A DNA stretch of 42,028 nucleotides, taken from the NCBI GenBank assembly GCA_002967695.1, contig PUHN01000032.1:1-42028 (forward strand), given 5' to 3'. Position 1 is the stretch's first letter. Each line of letters begins with the position of its first letter. The notes under the pieces are model-generated. The model did no database searches, was not told where the DNA came from, and saw only the letters and a program-made list of their open reading frames with translations. Below, piece after piece: positions 1 to 9,926 of the stretch. The position numbers were made by a program, and so were the translations under genes. This DNA comes from Rhodobacteraceae bacterium WD3A24 (GTDB lineage Bacteria; Pseudomonadota; Alphaproteobacteria; Rhodobacterales; Rhodobacteraceae).

Positions 1-1
1 G

Positions 2-571
2 CCCCCCGCCAAACCCGCGCGCCGGCGCAGCCGCCGCAAGGCGTCCGCACCCAAGGAGGAGGCAGCGGCCGAAGGCGCCACGCAGGAGCCCGCCGCCGCG
101 GGCGAGGCGGCGGCGCAGGCGGGCGATGAGGCCGAAGGCGCCGCGCCCCGGCCGGCCCGCCGCCGCAGCCGTCGAAAGCCCAAGGCCGAGGAGCCGGCCG
201 AAAGCCCCGCGACGGAGGCCGAAGGCGGCGAGGCCCCCGCGGCAGAGACCGGCGCCGAGGCGGCGCCCGCAGGCGAGGACGCGCCCAAGCCCAAGCCAAA
301 GCGCGCCCGGCGCAGCCGCAAGGCTCCGTCGAAGGAAGGCGCAGCCGCGGCCGAAACCGCGCAATCGGGCGAGGCAGTGACCGCGCAAGCCGCTCCGCCG
401 GCGCCCGAGCCAGAGCCGGCCGAGACCGCTGCGCAGGCCGCTCCGGCCGAGACGGCGCCGCCCCGCCAGCCTGCCACGGCGCCGGCCGAGGAGAGCGCCG
501 GGGAGGAGGCCCGCCAGGACGAGGAGACCAGACGCCCGCGCAAGCGCGGCTGGTGGGCCGTCGGGCGCTGA
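2..571 (+). CDS. rne: Ribonuclease E/G, C-terminal tail (5' end outside window)
   Basis: Partial gene: the frame is open from the window edge to TGA at 569-571. The visible ~189 residues are almost entirely Ala, Pro, Glu, Lys and Arg, with repeated basic blocks of the RRRSRRK/RRSRK type between acidic Ala/Glu/Pro stretches, and end in a basic-aromatic tail KRGWWAVGR. No catalytic S1 or RNase domain lies in the window. In Rhodobacterales, RNase E carries a long disordered C-terminal half of this composition that binds RNA and degradosome partners and ends in a short KRGWW-type tail; the assignment rests on this resemblance plus the strong terminator just downstream. Another disordered Ala/Pro-rich protein is possible. 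Several overlapping open frames here are composition artefacts. Confidence 0.7.
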   Translation, partial: PPAKPARRRSRRKASAPKEEAAAEGATQEPAAAGEAAAQAGDEAEGAAPRPARRRSRRKPKAEEPAESPATEAEGGEAPAAETGAEAAPAGEDAPKPKPKRARRSRKAPSKEGAAAAETAQSGEAVTAQAAPPAPEPEPAETAAQAAPAETAPPRQPATAPAEESAGEEARQDEETRRPRKRGWWAVGR

Positions 572-599
572 CCGGCGGCGTTCCCTGCAGGTGTTCCAG

Positions 600-635
600 C
601 GCGCCGGCCCCCGCACGGGCCGGCGCGTTTTCCTT
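600..635 (+). terminator. Rho-independent terminator after rne
   Basis: An 11-bp GC-only stem pairs 600-610 with 617-627 around a 6-nt loop and is followed directly by TTTTCCTT. It starts 28 nt after the rne stop codon and separates rne from ccdA. Confidence 0.85.
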
Positions 636-719
636 GGTCTGCTGACGGGGTTGTGACGCGCCGTCGCGTGACGCGCGCGGCCGGGGCAGATATGAGACGG
701 AGAAAGGAGGCCCGTGCCG

Positions 720-1475
720 ATGCTGGGAATCGACATCTTCGACGCCGCGTTGCTGCCCGCGATGATGATCGCGCTGGCCGCGGGGGTGATTTCCTTCCTC
801 AGCCCCTGCGTGCTGCCCATCGTGCCGCCCTATCTGGCCTATATGGGCGGGATCACGATGAACGAATTCACCGAACAGGACGGCGCCGCGCGCCGCCGTG
901 CCGTGCTGCCGGCGGTGTTCTTCGTGCTGGGACTGTCGACGGTGTTTCTGCTGCTGGGCTTCACCGCCTCGACCATGGGCAATCTCTTTCTGCGCAACCA
1001 GGAGCTTTTCGCGCGCATCGCGGGGGCGGTCGTCATCGTGTTCGGGCTGCATTTCCTGGGTGTCTTCCGGATTCCGCTGCTGATGCGCGAGGCACGCCTC
1101 GACGCGGGCGACCGGGGCGGCTCCTCGCTGGGGGCGTATGTGCTGGGGCTGGCCTTCGCGTTCGGCTGGACGCCCTGCATCGGGCCGATCCTGGGCGCGA
1201 TCCTGTCGATGGCCGCGACCGAATCGGGCGTGGCGCGCGGCACCGTGCTGCTGGGCGTCTATGCGGCGGGGCTGGGCCTGCCCTTCCTGCTGGCGGCGAT
1301 CTTCGTGCAGCGCTCGATGGCGGTGATGAACCGGCTCAAGCGCCACATGGTGATGATCGAGCGGATCATGGGCGCGCTTTTGCTGCTGGTGGGGGTGGCG
1401 CTGATCACCGGGGCTTTCAGCGCCTTTTCCTGGTGGCTGCTCGAGACCTTCCCCGCGCTCGCGCTGATCGGCTGA
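720..1475 (+). CDS. ccdA: Cytochrome c biogenesis protein CcdA
   Basis: Short polytopic inner-membrane thiol-disulfide carrier that moves electrons from cytoplasmic thioredoxin to periplasmic proteins needed for cytochrome c maturation. It has 251 residues and about six hydrophobic segments. The two family cysteines sit in their usual settings: C29 in FLSPCVLP near the first membrane segment and C152 in FGWTPCIGP in the second half. I prefer ATG at 720, because GGAGG at 706-710 lies 9 nt upstream; GTG at 714 is in frame but only 3 nt from it. The gene heads a same-strand group with the hydrolase-like protein and the P450, but a 67-nt gap leaves co-transcription open. Confidence 0.9.
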   Translation: MLGIDIFDAALLPAMMIALAAGVISFLSPCVLPIVPPYLAYMGGITMNEFTEQDGAARRRAVLPAVFFVLGLSTVFLLLGFTASTMGNLFLRNQELFARIAGAVVIVFGLHFLGVFRIPLLMREARLDAGDRGGSSLGAYVLGLAFAFGWTPCIGPILGAILSMAATESGVARGTVLLGVYAAGLGLPFLLAAIFVQRSMAVMNRLKRHMVMIERIMGALLLLVGVALITGAFSAFSWWLLETFPALALIG

Positions 1476-1542
1476 CACCGACGGGGCTTAATCTTGCCGG
1501 GATTTCCGCCTAGGCTCGCAGCGAGGCAGCGCGCGTGGGACG

Positions 1543-2760
1543 ATGAGCGAGAAACCCGAAAGGCAGGTGCGCAGGCGGCGGGTGTTCTACATTCCCGGCT
1601 ATGACCCGTTTCCGCCGCGCCGCTACCGCGAACTCTACCGCGCCGAGGGGGCGCGGCAGGCCAAGATTTCGGGCTATGAGCTGGCTGTCGCGGCGAAGCC
1701 TGCCGGCCGCCATTACGGCTGGCGCGCCACCGCCCTGACCGGCGGGCAGGAGAGCCGCGCCGAAATCGTGGTGCTGGTCTGGGCCGATATCGTGCGCGCC
1801 TCGATGGCCGCCGGCGTGGCGCGGACATACCTGCTCCTGCTGCGCACCGCATGGACGTATCTCTCCACCGGGGCGCTGGCCCGGCTGGTGCGCCTGCGGC
1901 AGGGGCCGGTGATTGCCGCGATGTATCCGGTGGTGATGCTGCTGGGCCAGCTCGCTCTGGCGCTGCTGGCCGCCTGGGCGGTGTACCGGCTGGGCGGGCG
2001 CGTGGTGCCGGGCTGGCTCTCGGGGGCGGCCGGGCTCGCGCTTGTCCCGCTGATCCTGCAGCAGTTCCGGCGGATCGACGGCAAGCTGTTCGCCTATTAC
2101 CTGCTGCACGACTATGCCTTCACCGCGCAGGAGCGCGGCGCAAACCCGCCCGAGCTGGAGGCGCGGATCGCCGGTTTCGCCCATGACATCGCCGCCGCGC
2201 TGGATTCGGACGCCGACGAGGTGCTGGTGGTGGGCCATTCCTCGGGGGCGCATCTGGGCGTTTCGATCGTCGCCGACGTGATCCGTGCCGGCGCCGTCCG
2301 CGTCGGCGGGCCGGAGCTGGCCCTCCTCACGCTCGGGCAGGCGATCCCGATGCAGAGCTTCCTGCCCAGCGCGGCGCGCCTGCGCGGGGATCTGGCGTTT
2401 CTCGCCGGCAGCGACGCGCTCACCTGGGTGGACGTCTCCGCGCCGGGCGATGGATGCACCTTCGCCCTGTGCGACCCCGTATCGGTCAGCGGCGTGGCGC
2501 CGGAGGGCAAGCGGTGGCCGCTGGTGATCTCTGCGGCCTTTTCCAGAACGCTGCGGCCCGAGACCTGGAGGCGCAACAAGTGGCGCTTTTTCCGCCTGCA
2601 TTTCCAGTATCTGCGCGCCTTCGACAATCCGGGCGATTACGACTATTTCGCGATCACGGCGGGGCCGCGCTTTCTGTCGGATCGTTTTGCGGGGCACGCC
2701 CCTTCTCCCAGCCGGAAGGAGACGCCGTTGAGCCCCCATACCGCCGTCGGGGCGCCGTGA
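1543..2760 (+). CDS. Membrane-associated alpha/beta-hydrolase-like protein of unknown function
   Basis: A 405-residue protein I cannot name. It opens with a basic patch and the segment VFYIPGYDPFPPRRYR (residues 14-29). Two hydrophobic stretches at about 122-148 and 153-173 look like membrane spans. A nucleophile-elbow-like GHSSG follows at 231-235 after a beta-strand-like VLVV, as in lipases and esterases. This suggests a membrane-anchored serine hydrolase or a relative; no substrate can be assigned, and a catalytic Asp and His cannot be picked with confidence. Its TGA (2758-2760) overlaps the GTG start of the P450, so the two are translationally coupled. The P450 may act on a lipid or ester handled by this protein, which is inference. 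Confidence 0.7.
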   Translation: MSEKPERQVRRRRVFYIPGYDPFPPRRYRELYRAEGARQAKISGYELAVAAKPAGRHYGWRATALTGGQESRAEIVVLVWADIVRASMAAGVARTYLLLLRTAWTYLSTGALARLVRLRQGPVIAAMYPVVMLLGQLALALLAAWAVYRLGGRVVPGWLSGAAGLALVPLILQQFRRIDGKLFAYYLLHDYAFTAQERGANPPELEARIAGFAHDIAAALDSDADEVLVVGHSSGAHLGVSIVADVIRAGAVRVGGPELALLTLGQAIPMQSFLPSAARLRGDLAFLAGSDALTWVDVSAPGDGCTFALCDPVSVSGVAPEGKRWPLVISAAFSRTLRPETWRRNKWRFFRLHFQYLRAFDNPGDYDYFAITAGPRFLSDRFAGHAPSPSRKETPLSPHTAVGAP

Positions 2761-4133
2761 CGCGGCCGCCCAAACCCGCCGCGCGGCCCGACAGGGTCTC
2801 GCTGCTGCAGTATCTGCGGCTGTTTCGGCGCGATCTCCTCTCGGCCCAGCCCGACCGGCTCTATGGCGCGTGGATGGCGGAGTTCCGCACGCCGTTCTTC
2901 CGCTCCTATCTGTGCAACGACCCCGCGCTGTTGCGGCTGGTCCTGCAGGAGCGGCCCGACGACTTCCCGAAATCGGGGCGCATCAACGAGGGGCTGCGCC
3001 CGCTTCTGGGCCGGTCGGTGTTCGTCACCAACGGCGCACTGTGGAAGCGCCAGCGCCGGATCATCGACCCGGCCTTCGAGGGCGGCCGGCTGCGCGATAC
3101 TTTTCCGGCGATGTGGGCGGCCGGGCAGGCGGCCGTCGCGCGGCTGGGCGCGTTGGAGGGGCCCGTGGAGATCGAGGCGCAGACCAGCCACGCCGCCGCC
3201 GACGTGATCTTTCGCACGCTCTTCTCGATCCCGATCGAGCACGAGATCGCCGCACAGGTCTTTTCCGAGTTCCGCGCCTATCAGCGCACGCAGCCGCTGC
3301 TGAACCTCGCGGCCTTCGTTCCGCTGCCGCGCTGGATGCCGCGCCTGCACCGCCGGGGCACGCGGCGGGCGGCGCGCGCGATCCGCGCGCTGATCACCCG
3401 CCTGACCGCCGAGCGGATGGAGCGCATCCACGCCGGCGACGCGCCCGACGATCTGGCCACCAAGATCATGACGACCGCCGATCCCGAAACGGGCGAGCGG
3501 TTCGACACGCAGGAGATGGTCGATCAGGTCGCGATCTTCTTCCTCGCCGGCCACGAGACCAGCGCCTCGGCGCTGGCCTGGGCGCTCCATGTCCTGGCGC
3601 TCTACCCCGAGGTTCAGGCGCGCGTGGCCGCCGAGGCCGGCGCGGTGCTCGACGACGACGCGCCGGATTTCGCGCAGGTCGGGCGGCTGCGTTTTACCCG
3701 CGACGTGTTCCGCGAGGTGCTGCGGCTCTATCCGCCGGTGCCCATGATGGTGCGCGAGGCGCGCTGTCCCGAAACGTTCCGCAAGCGCCGCGTGCGGCGC
3801 GGAAGCCAGGTCGTGCTCAGCCCGTGGCACCTGCACCGTCATCGCAGGCTGTGGGACGCGCCCGACGATTTCGACCCCGACCGCTGGCAGCGCCCCGAGG
3901 GCCGGGCCTCGGCGCGGACGGCCTATATGCCGTTTTCGGCCGGGCCGCGTGTGTGCACGGGCGCCGGCTTTGCCATGGTCGAGGGCGTGCTGCTGCTGGC
4001 GATGCTGGCGCGCGCCTATCGGTTCGAACGGGTGAGCGGCCGCGACCCGGTGCCGGTGGCGTATCTGACGGTGCGGGCGCGCGAGGGCATATGGCTGCGC
4101 GTCACGCCGCGCGGGCCGCGCGCGGAGCAATAG
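2757..4133 (+). CDS. Cytochrome P450
   Basis: Heme monooxygenase of 458 residues, a normal P450 length. Motifs in order: C-helix W96-x3-R100 (WKRQRR), I-helix oxygen-activation motif AGHETS (264-269), K-helix ExxR at E320-R323, meander FDPDRW (372-377), and heme-ligand loop FSAGPRVCTG (393-402) with axial Cys400. No N-terminal membrane anchor is obvious, consistent with a soluble bacterial enzyme using separate ferredoxin and reductase partners, neither of which is in the window. The start is GTG 2757, in a GTGA overlap with the upstream stop. The frame is open further upstream, but that part lies inside the preceding gene. The substrate is unknown; this class of bacterial P450 often hydroxylates fatty acids or terpenoids. 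Confidence 0.93.
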   Translation: MTRPPKPAARPDRVSLLQYLRLFRRDLLSAQPDRLYGAWMAEFRTPFFRSYLCNDPALLRLVLQERPDDFPKSGRINEGLRPLLGRSVFVTNGALWKRQRRIIDPAFEGGRLRDTFPAMWAAGQAAVARLGALEGPVEIEAQTSHAAADVIFRTLFSIPIEHEIAAQVFSEFRAYQRTQPLLNLAAFVPLPRWMPRLHRRGTRRAARAIRALITRLTAERMERIHAGDAPDDLATKIMTTADPETGERFDTQEMVDQVAIFFLAGHETSASALAWALHVLALYPEVQARVAAEAGAVLDDDAPDFAQVGRLRFTRDVFREVLRLYPPVPMMVREARCPETFRKRRVRRGSQVVLSPWHLHRHRRLWDAPDDFDPDRWQRPEGRASARTAYMPFSAGPRVCTGAGFAMVEGVLLLAMLARAYRFERVSGRDPVPVAYLTVRAREGIWLRVTPRGPRAEQ

Positions 4134-4237
4134 GTGACTCTGTGGTCACTGTTTTCCTGCCCAAATGCCCGCTTTGCGACATATTCGGGTGATTGAGTCA
4201 TCGCCCAAGACCCGAAACGACAAAAGGCACGGCTGCC

Positions 4238-7060
4238 ATGACAGGATCGCCGCGCACTGACGCAACCTTTGCCCCGGCCCGGATCGGTGCGGCCACATGG
4301 ATGCAGATATTGCAGCGGATGGCCGCCCTCATGGACCAAACCGGCAGCGCTATGGCGCTGGCCGATCCGGCATTGCGGATTACCCGGGTCAATGACTGTT
4401 TCACCGCGCTGACCGGCCGCGCGCCCAACGAGGTGATCGGCCGCGATCTGGGCGAGCTGCTGCGCGACGACGATCATGCGCCGCGGGGCGGCCCCCGCCC
4501 CCATGCCGCGATCAATCCGGTCCGTGACGAGGCCGGCGCGCTGGCGGGCCATGTCTGGGTGGCCGTGCAAGGCGGAACGGGGCACGCGCGGGATGCGTCT
4601 GAGCGGCTGTCCCGGGCGGTCGAGGCGATGGCGGAGGCGTGCGTGGCCTTCGACGCCGATGACCGGCTGATCGCCTGCAACCGGTGCTATCGCGACATGC
4701 ACCCCGAGCTGACCGATATTCTGGTGCGGGGGACACCCTTTGAGGCGATCGCGCGCGCGGGGTTGGCGCGCGGGGTCCATAACGTCGCCCCTGGCGGGGA
4801 GGAGGATTGGCTCGCGCGCCGTCTGGCCGCTCATGCCGGCGGCGGATGCGCCCTCGACCTCCCGCTGGCGGGCGGGCGCCGGCTGCGCGCGGTCGAGCTG
4901 GCGCTGCCGGATGGCTGCCGGGTGGGGCTGGGCGTGGATATCACCGCGCACGGGCCGCCCGAGCAACACCTCGGTGACATCATCGACGGCGCGGTGGCCG
5001 GAACGTGGGAGCTCGATCTTGCCACGGAACGGATGACCGTGAACGCGCGCTGGGCGCAGATGATCGGCTTCGATCTCGACGAGATCGCGCCGCTCACCCT
5101 CGCGGGATGGCAGAGACTGCTCCATCCCGTCGATCTGCTCAAGCTGGCGGCGCTGGAGCGCGGCGGGCAGGAAGGCGCCGACGGGCATTTCGAACACGAG
5201 CTGCGCCTGCGGCACAAGCTGGGGCACTGGGTCTGGGTGCTCGCGCGCGGGCGGGTCGTGCGGCACGACGCCGAAGGACGCGCGCGTTCCATCGCCGGCG
5301 TGACCCTGGACATCACCGAACGCAAGCGGCTGGAGGAGACGCTCACCGTCGAGCGCGACTATCTCGCCCAGCTCATGGACACCAGCATCTCGGGGATCAT
5401 CGCATTCGACGCGGCGGGGCGAATCGTTTTCGCCAACAAGGAAAGCGAGCGCATCCTCGGTCTGCCGCGGGCGGAGATGGAGGGCCTGCGTCACGACGAT
5501 CCTGGCTGGCGAATCAGGGCGGTGGATGGCGGCCCGTTTCCGGCTGCCGCGCTGCCGGTGCGCCGGGTTCTCGACCACGGCGAGACGGTGCGCGACACCC
5601 GCCTTTCCATTACCTCGCCCGAAGGGGAGCCGCGCATCCTGTCGGTCAATGCCGCCCCCGCCGGCGCGAGCGGTATCAATGCCCGGGTCGTCTGCTCGCT
5701 CGCCGACATCACCGGCCAGGTGCGCTCGGAGACGGCCCTGCGCGGGGCCATCGACCGGGCGGAGCATCTGGCCACCCATGACACGCTCACGGATCTGCCC
5801 AACCGCGCGCTCTTTCGCGACAGGCTGGGCCGGGCGCTCGACGACACCGCGGCAATGGGGGAGAAGCTCGGGCTGCTTTTTCTCGATCTCGACGATTTCA
5901 AAAACATCAATGACAGCCTCGGCCACAGCTTGGGCGACGATCTGATCCGCCAGGTCGCGGGGCGTTTGCGCGGCGTGCTGGGGCCGGGTGTCACGCTGGC
6001 ACGTCTGGGTGGCGACGAGTTCACCGTGCTGCTGCCGCGGACCTCGGTGACGCAGACCCGCGCGACGGCCGAGGCCCTGCTCGACTCGCTCGCCCGCTCC
6101 TTTCACCTGGGGGGCAGCGAGGTCTATCTCAGCGCCAGCATCGGCGTGGTCATCAGCCCCGATGACGGCAACAACCGCGAAGACCTCATGCGCAATGTCG
6201 ATATCGCGATGTACCGGGCCAAGGCGTGCGGGCGCAGCCAATTCGCGCTGTTCAACGCCGATCTGCGCGATCAGCTCGACCGGCGCAGCGCGATCTCGCA
6301 GGCGCTGCGGCGCGGGCTCGCGGAAAACCGTTTCCGCCTGCTGCTCCAGCCCAAGTTCGACCTGTCCAGCCCGCCCCGGCTGGCCGGAGCGGAGGCCCTG
6401 CTGCGCTGGAGCGATCCGGGTCTCGGGCCGGTCAGCCCCGGCGAATTCATCCCGATCGCCGAAAGCACCGGCCTTATCCGCGACATCGATCTGCACGTCC
6501 TCGGCCTGCTCACGCCGTTGCTTGCGGGCTGGGGCGCGGCGGCCGGCGGGCTTGTCGTCGCCTTCAACGTGTCGGCCCAGAGCCTCCAGCGCCCCGACTT
6601 CGCCGACGCCGTGCTGCACCGGCTGGCCCGGCACGGCGTGCCCCCTTCCCGCGTGCAGGTGGAGCTGACCGAGGGCGCGCTGATGACCCAGCCCGAACGG
6701 ACGATCGCCAATATCGACAGGCTGCGCGCGGCCGGCATCCGTACCGCGATGGACGATTTTGGGACGGGGTATTCCTCGTTGAGCTATCTCACCCGGCTGC
6801 CCCTGTCGGAACTCAAGATCGACAAGAGTTTCGTCAACGGGCTGGAGGCGCCCGCCTCCGGCGGGGCGGCAATCGTCAAGGCGATTCTGGGCATGTCGCG
6901 GGGGCTCGGGCTGCGCACGGTGGCCGAAGGCGTGGAAAGCCGCGCCCAGCTCGACTGGCTGCGCCGGCATGGGTGCGAGATCGTTCAGGGCTATTATCTG
7001 GGCCGGCCGCAGGAGACGGGCGACTTCGCGCGTCAGCATTTTGTCCCTGCCGCGGCGTGA
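4238..7060 (+). CDS. Multi-PAS GGDEF-EAL cyclic-di-GMP signalling protein
   Basis: A 940-residue sensor that probably makes and/or breaks cyclic di-GMP. It has no clear membrane segment. PAS-like units lie at about 30-110, 125-235, 250-365 (with a PAC-type DITERKR end) and 375-495. The diguanylate cyclase domain (about 510-670) keeps an intact GGDEF at 591-595. The phosphodiesterase domain (about 685-935) keeps EAL at 719-721 and DDFGTGYSS at 839-847. Both active sites therefore look competent, and direction of activity cannot be told from sequence. I chose ATG 4238 with AAGG about 10 nt upstream; TTG 4193 is in frame but lacks a good ribosome site. It stands alone between the P450 and the convergent RHH gene. 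Confidence 0.93.
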   Translation: MTGSPRTDATFAPARIGAATWMQILQRMAALMDQTGSAMALADPALRITRVNDCFTALTGRAPNEVIGRDLGELLRDDDHAPRGGPRPHAAINPVRDEAGALAGHVWVAVQGGTGHARDASERLSRAVEAMAEACVAFDADDRLIACNRCYRDMHPELTDILVRGTPFEAIARAGLARGVHNVAPGGEEDWLARRLAAHAGGGCALDLPLAGGRRLRAVELALPDGCRVGLGVDITAHGPPEQHLGDIIDGAVAGTWELDLATERMTVNARWAQMIGFDLDEIAPLTLAGWQRLLHPVDLLKLAALERGGQEGADGHFEHELRLRHKLGHWVWVLARGRVVRHDAEGRARSIAGVTLDITERKRLEETLTVERDYLAQLMDTSISGIIAFDAAGRIVFANKESERILGLPRAEMEGLRHDDPGWRIRAVDGGPFPAAALPVRRVLDHGETVRDTRLSITSPEGEPRILSVNAAPAGASGINARVVCSLADITGQVRSETALRGAIDRAEHLATHDTLTDLPNRALFRDRLGRALDDTAAMGEKLGLLFLDLDDFKNINDSLGHSLGDDLIRQVAGRLRGVLGPGVTLARLGGDEFTVLLPRTSVTQTRATAEALLDSLARSFHLGGSEVYLSASIGVVISPDDGNNREDLMRNVDIAMYRAKACGRSQFALFNADLRDQLDRRSAISQALRRGLAENRFRLLLQPKFDLSSPPRLAGAEALLRWSDPGLGPVSPGEFIPIAESTGLIRDIDLHVLGLLTPLLAGWGAAAGGLVVAFNVSAQSLQRPDFADAVLHRLARHGVPPSRVQVELTEGALMTQPERTIANIDRLRAAGIRTAMDDFGTGYSSLSYLTRLPLSELKIDKSFVNGLEAPASGGAAIVKAILGMSRGLGLRTVAEGVESRAQLDWLRRHGCEIVQGYYLGRPQETGDFARQHFVPAAA

Positions 7061-7066
7061 GGGCGC

Positions 7067-7291
7067 TCAGCGCTCCGAGTCGCGGTAATGGCGCAGCACA
7101 TAGACCCGGATCGCCGAGGCGAGCCCCGTCGACAGGTCGCGCTCGGCGTCGATCTCGGCGGCCAGCGCGTTGACGGGCTGGCCGCGTGCAGCGGCGATCT
7201 CGCGGAAGGCGTGCCAGAAATCCTCTTCCAGCGAAACGCTGGTGCGGTGGCCGCGCAGGGTCAGCGACCGCTTGACGGGGCGCCCGCTCAC
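7067..7291 (-). CDS. Ribbon-helix-helix domain protein
   Basis: A 74-residue basic protein. Its N-terminal part (KRSLTLRGHRTSVSLEEDFWHAF) fits the beta-strand plus first helix of an alphaproteobacterial ribbon-helix-helix family usually annotated as an aryl-sulfate-sulfotransferase-like RHH protein. It is probably a small DNA-binding regulator; the target is unknown. The GTG start (7291-7289) overlaps the DUF4169 stop in GTGA, making it the last gene of the fumC operon. Start and function are moderately sure, presence as a gene is well supported. Confidence 0.8.
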   Translation of the reverse strand: MSGRPVKRSLTLRGHRTSVSLEEDFWHAFREIAAARGQPVNALAAEIDAERDLSTGLASAIRVYVLRHYRDSER

Positions 7292-7469
7292 TCGGGTTCC
7301 TCGCGCCGGTGGGCGTCGAGTCGGGCGCGGGCGGCCTTTGCCTCGGCCTCGGCGCGCGCCCGCTCCGCCTTTGTCCGGCCGAACTTCGCTGCGTTGGCGT
7401 CGCCGGCGGCGCGCTTTTCGGCGCGCACACGGGCCTTGCGGGCCGCGCGCAGATTGACCGGCTTGCCCG

Positions 7470-7473
<4 letters not shown>
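7288..7473 (-). CDS. DUF4169 family protein
   Basis: A 61-residue, strongly basic, Ala/Arg/Lys-rich helical protein starting [20 protein letters not shown], a pattern I recognise from the DUF4169 family found beside fumC in Rhodobacterales. Its function is unknown. The ATG overlaps the fumC TGA in ATGA, and its own stop overlaps the next GTG start, so fumC, this gene and the RHH gene are translationally coupled. Confidence 0.8.
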
Positions 7474-8867
<1,394 letters not shown>

Positions 8868-8943
8868 GCGCGGGGCCTCCTGCTGATGTCGCCGAGGCTA
8901 TAATCCGCGCCGTGGCGAAACGCAATCTGCCGCCAGCGAGGTG

Positions 8944-9432
8944 CTATTTGCGGAACTTGTCGAGGCTGACGACCTCGGCCTCCCTGGGGCTGTCCTCGCC
9001 GTCGCCCTCGCCCTCGGCATCCTCGCTCATCGGGGCCTCGTCGTCGCCCTGGTCCTCTTCGGAATGCGATTCGAAGCGCAGCCCGAATTCCACCGACGGA
9101 TCGACGAAGGTCGAGATCGCGTCGAACGGCACGTAGAGCGGCTCGGGGCTGTCGCCGAAATTCAGCGTGATGGCGAACCCGTCCTCATCGACCCGCAGAT
9201 TGTCATACCAGTTCTGGATGACGATGGTGATTTCCTCGGGATAGCGCTCATGCAGCCAGTCCGCCATCTGCAGATCGGGGTGACGGGTGTTGAGCGTGAT
9301 GAAGAAGTGATGCTGGCCCGGCAGCCCCTCGGCCGCGACCTTTTCGAGAACCTCGCGGATGAGGCCGCGCATCGCCTGATGCATCAGATTGCCGTAGTTG
9401 ATCGAACCGGTCATCGCGCTTCCTGTCGCCAT
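8944..9432 (-). CDS. sspB: SspB-family ClpXP specificity-enhancing factor
   Basis: A 162-residue adaptor that delivers ssrA-tagged proteins to ClpXP. The SspB fold covers roughly residues 10-115 and includes the stretches FFITLNTRHPDLQMADWL and EITIVIQNWYDNL. An acidic linker (EEDQGDD to GEGDGED) follows, and the C-terminus EVVSLDKFRK is the short tail that docks on the ClpX zinc domain in this family. I place the start at ATG 9432, with GGAGAG about 7 nt upstream; a second ATG at 9414 is possible. The gene lies directly downstream of ssrA, whose tag it recognises, on the same strand. Confidence 0.9.
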   Translation of the reverse strand: MATGSAMTGSINYGNLMHQAMRGLIREVLEKVAAEGLPGQHHFFITLNTRHPDLQMADWLHERYPEEITIVIQNWYDNLRVDEDGFAITLNFGDSPEPLYVPFDAISTFVDPSVEFGLRFESHSEEDQGDDEAPMSEDAEGEGDGEDSPREAEVVSLDKFRK

Positions 9433-9560
9433 GGTCTCTCTCCAGCATAGGCAATTCGCGCTTGAAGGAAAGGGGCGGGGGCGTGGTTTTGCGTGCGTCG
9501 CCGCCGGCGGATGGGCGACCGCCAAGGCAATATCTTAGCCCGCCCCAGGCGCGCAGGCGA

Positions 9561-9590
9561 TGGAAAACGCCCCGAAGCGCGGCGCAGTCG
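9561..9590 (-). terminator. Possible terminator of ssrA
   Basis: On the minus strand a short GC hairpin (9584-9568; outer CGCC pairs with GGCG) is followed by GTTTTCC at 9567-9561. It lies beyond the last conserved tmRNA structure and before sspB. The stem is imperfect, so this is tentative. Confidence 0.45.
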
Positions 9591-9605
9591 TCCCGAAAAT
9601 GTGAA

Positions 9606-9920
9606 TTGGGGAGTGCAGGCTTCTGTTGCCAGGTGCCTGCGAACCCCGCCTTACGCTGCTAGGCGCAAGGGCTTAAGTTTCGGTCTCGTTACTGCTTACG
9701 CAGCAACGGCGACCGGAGCACGGTTGTCGTTGGCAACTGTACTTTGTGCACCGATAACGGTGGTAGCTCACCGGGCGAAAGCAACACCTTTACACGTTCG
9801 TCGATCCTGTTTCGGCCCCATGCCCCCCAACGCGGGTGATCTGGTGGAGCCGCCGGGTACCGCCCCCGGGTCCGATCCGCTTATTCCGTGCGCGTTTATC
9901 GCCATAGTCCCTTGCGGGAC
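9606..9920 (-). ncRNA. ssrA: Circularly permuted two-piece tmRNA
   Basis: Ribosome-rescue RNA. Read on the minus strand, the acceptor piece comes first and ends in GGCTCCACCA near 9842. A short spacer (GATCACCCGCGTT, roughly 9841-9829) that is removed on processing follows, and then the coding piece begins GGGGGGCATGGGGCC. This order is the permuted arrangement known from alphaproteobacteria. The resume frame in the coding piece reads GCC AAC GAC AAC CGT GCT CCG GTC GCC GTT GCT GCG TAA, giving tag ANDNRAPVAVAA with the AA end recognised by ClpXP and SspB. Outer ends are estimated: the 5' end from the promoter, the 3' end from a final GCAGGC/GCCTGC stem. Confidence 0.92.
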
Positions 9921-9926
9921 ACCTCC

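Noticed and set aside
126-380. An 84-codon Arg/Pro-rich frame inside the rne tail
   Set aside because: It arises from the repetitive GC-rich tail read in another frame; the rne frame is continuous to 571.
653-1513. An open frame of 286 codons on the plus strand overlapping ccdA
   Set aside because: It is out of frame with the CcdA motifs and Arg-rich throughout. CcdA has a ribosome site and both signature cysteines.
2454-2756. An N-terminal extension of the P450 by about 100 residues
   Set aside because: The extra part lies inside the upstream gene, is Arg/Gln-rich and lacks P450 similarity. GTG 2757 gives the normal length.
4134-4157. GTGAC-N6-GTCAC hairpin followed by TGTTTTCC after the P450 as a terminator
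   Set aside because: The stem is only 5 bp and not GC-rich. It may contribute to termination but is too weak to list.
4016-7039. A 1007-codon open frame on the minus strand opposite the GGDEF-EAL gene
   Set aside because: It has low-complexity, Arg/His/Gln-rich composition and no domain, and mirrors a clearly real gene with catalytic motifs. It is a high-GC antisense artefact.
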